Below are positions 63,656 through 64,000 of a DNA stretch of 64,000 bases, piece after piece. Positions within the stretch are counted from its first letter, which is position 1. Each line of letters opens with the position of its first letter. The position numbers and the translations under genes were made by a program. Origin of the DNA: Planctomycetota bacterium. Lineage in GTDB: Bacteria; Planctomycetota; UBA8742; UBA2392. The stretch spans positions 62,001 through 126,000 of the forward strand of contig QEVF01000004.1 of the NCBI GenBank assembly GCA_003576915.1, written 5' to 3'. Below the pieces are notes generated by a model that was given only the letters and a program-made list of their open reading frames with translations, made no database searches and had not been told where the DNA came from.

Positions 63656-64000
63656 CTAACGTCCGCGACCACGGCCGCCGCCCTGGCCGCCCGGACCGCC
63701 GCGGCCCTTCTTCTCTTCCTTCTCCTCCACCGGAATGATCACTTCGCGGTTGGCGCCCAGCAGGCGCTTGCGCTCCAGCGCCGTCTTGAGGTCTTCCTTG
63801 GGCGCGGCCACTTTCTTGACGTCCAGCTTCTGGGTGGCCTTGACCTTGGCCTTGTCCTTGTCCCAGGCGAAACGCTTGGTGAAGGCATCCACGCGGCCGG
63901 CGCTGTCCACGAACTTCTGCGTGCCCGTGTAGAACGGGTGGCAGCCGCTGCAGATGTCAACGCTCAGCGTTTCCTTCTTGTACATGATGTGGAACTTGTT
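63656..64000 (-). CDS. rpmE: 50S ribosomal protein bL31 (5' end outside window)
   Basis: 114 residues are visible, with the N-terminus beyond the right edge; the internal ATG at 63985 is not the start. [20 protein letters not shown] with [13 protein letters not shown] is the conserved bL31 core, including CSGC of the zinc-type (C+) form, whose first cysteines lie outside the window. After the normal end of bL31 there is an unusual roughly 60-residue extension ([20 protein letters not shown], then a Glu/Lys segment and a Gly/Arg-rich tail [14 protein letters not shown]), probably disordered and RNA-binding. Followed by an intrinsic terminator. Confidence 0.92.
   Translation of the reverse strand, partial: NKFHIMYKKETLSVDICSGCHPFYTGTQKFVDSAGRVDAFTKRFAWDKDKAKVKATQKLDVKKVAAPKEDLKTALERKRLLGANREVIIPVEEKEEKKGRGGPGGQGGGRGRGR

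Overview
The window is 64 kb of GC-rich bacterial chromosome (roughly 63-66% G+C by eye) with about 65 protein genes on both strands, one tRNA gene and no rRNA, phage or CRISPR. Several traits point to a Planctomycetota-like heterotroph: five ECF-type sigma factors in 64 kb (one fused to a membrane segment), tandem pseudopilins with a GspE-N-like repeat protein, a secreted protein with carboxypeptidase-regulatory-like repeats, and a carotenoid hydratase (CruF/DUF422). No single gene proves the phylum, so this is an inference.

Layout. 0-5.3 kb: cruF (cut by the left edge), a TetR regulator with its operator, ilvE, rdgB and a persulfide dioxygenase-rhodanese fusion. 5.4-8.7 kb: an ECF sigma operon with a membrane (anti-sigma-like) partner and a coiled-coil protein, then mtfA. 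9.2-16.2 kb: a translationally coupled addB-addA-VOC operon. 16.2-24.4 kb: argG, tRNA-Ser(CGA), a 34-residue basic protein, tadA, an IHF-like gene, a CPBP protease, threonine synthase and an ECF factor with a SnoaL-like tail. 24.4-34 kb: hemJ-like gene, two tandem pseudopilins, a four-repeat GspE-N/zinc-ribbon protein, two TPM-domain proteins, and a large membrane repeat protein next to another ECF factor. 34-44.4 kb: purC, a methyltransferase, a nucleotidyltransferase-like protein, an acetyltransferase, a ferritin-like protein, a solitary nuoN and an M16-like protein. 44.4-51.6 kb: an SDR / CMD-like / ECF41 cluster with a recognisable ECF41 promoter, the membrane-tethered sigma factor, a DedA protein and a hybrid histidine kinase. 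51.7-55.2 kb: an accessory patch of secreted proteins bracketed by folE and a 54-bp degenerate copy of the folE 3' end. 55.6-64 kb: a GH63/MGH1-like glycosidase, a DnaJ-like protein, GrpB, an aminotransferase, a KamA-family radical SAM enzyme, a DUF4190-like membrane protein, prfA and rpmE (cut by the right edge).

Most noteworthy non-coding signals: (1) an interspersed family of multi-hairpin elements of about 155-164 bp (three full and two partial copies) with compensatory changes in the stems; (2) at least eleven genes with a -10-like TAnnnT hexamer only 6-8 nt before the ATG and no ribosome binding site, implying common leaderless mRNAs; (3) an ECF41-type promoter TGTCACA-N16-CGTC in front of the CMD-ECF41 operon; (4) a Fur/Zur-like box beside folE.
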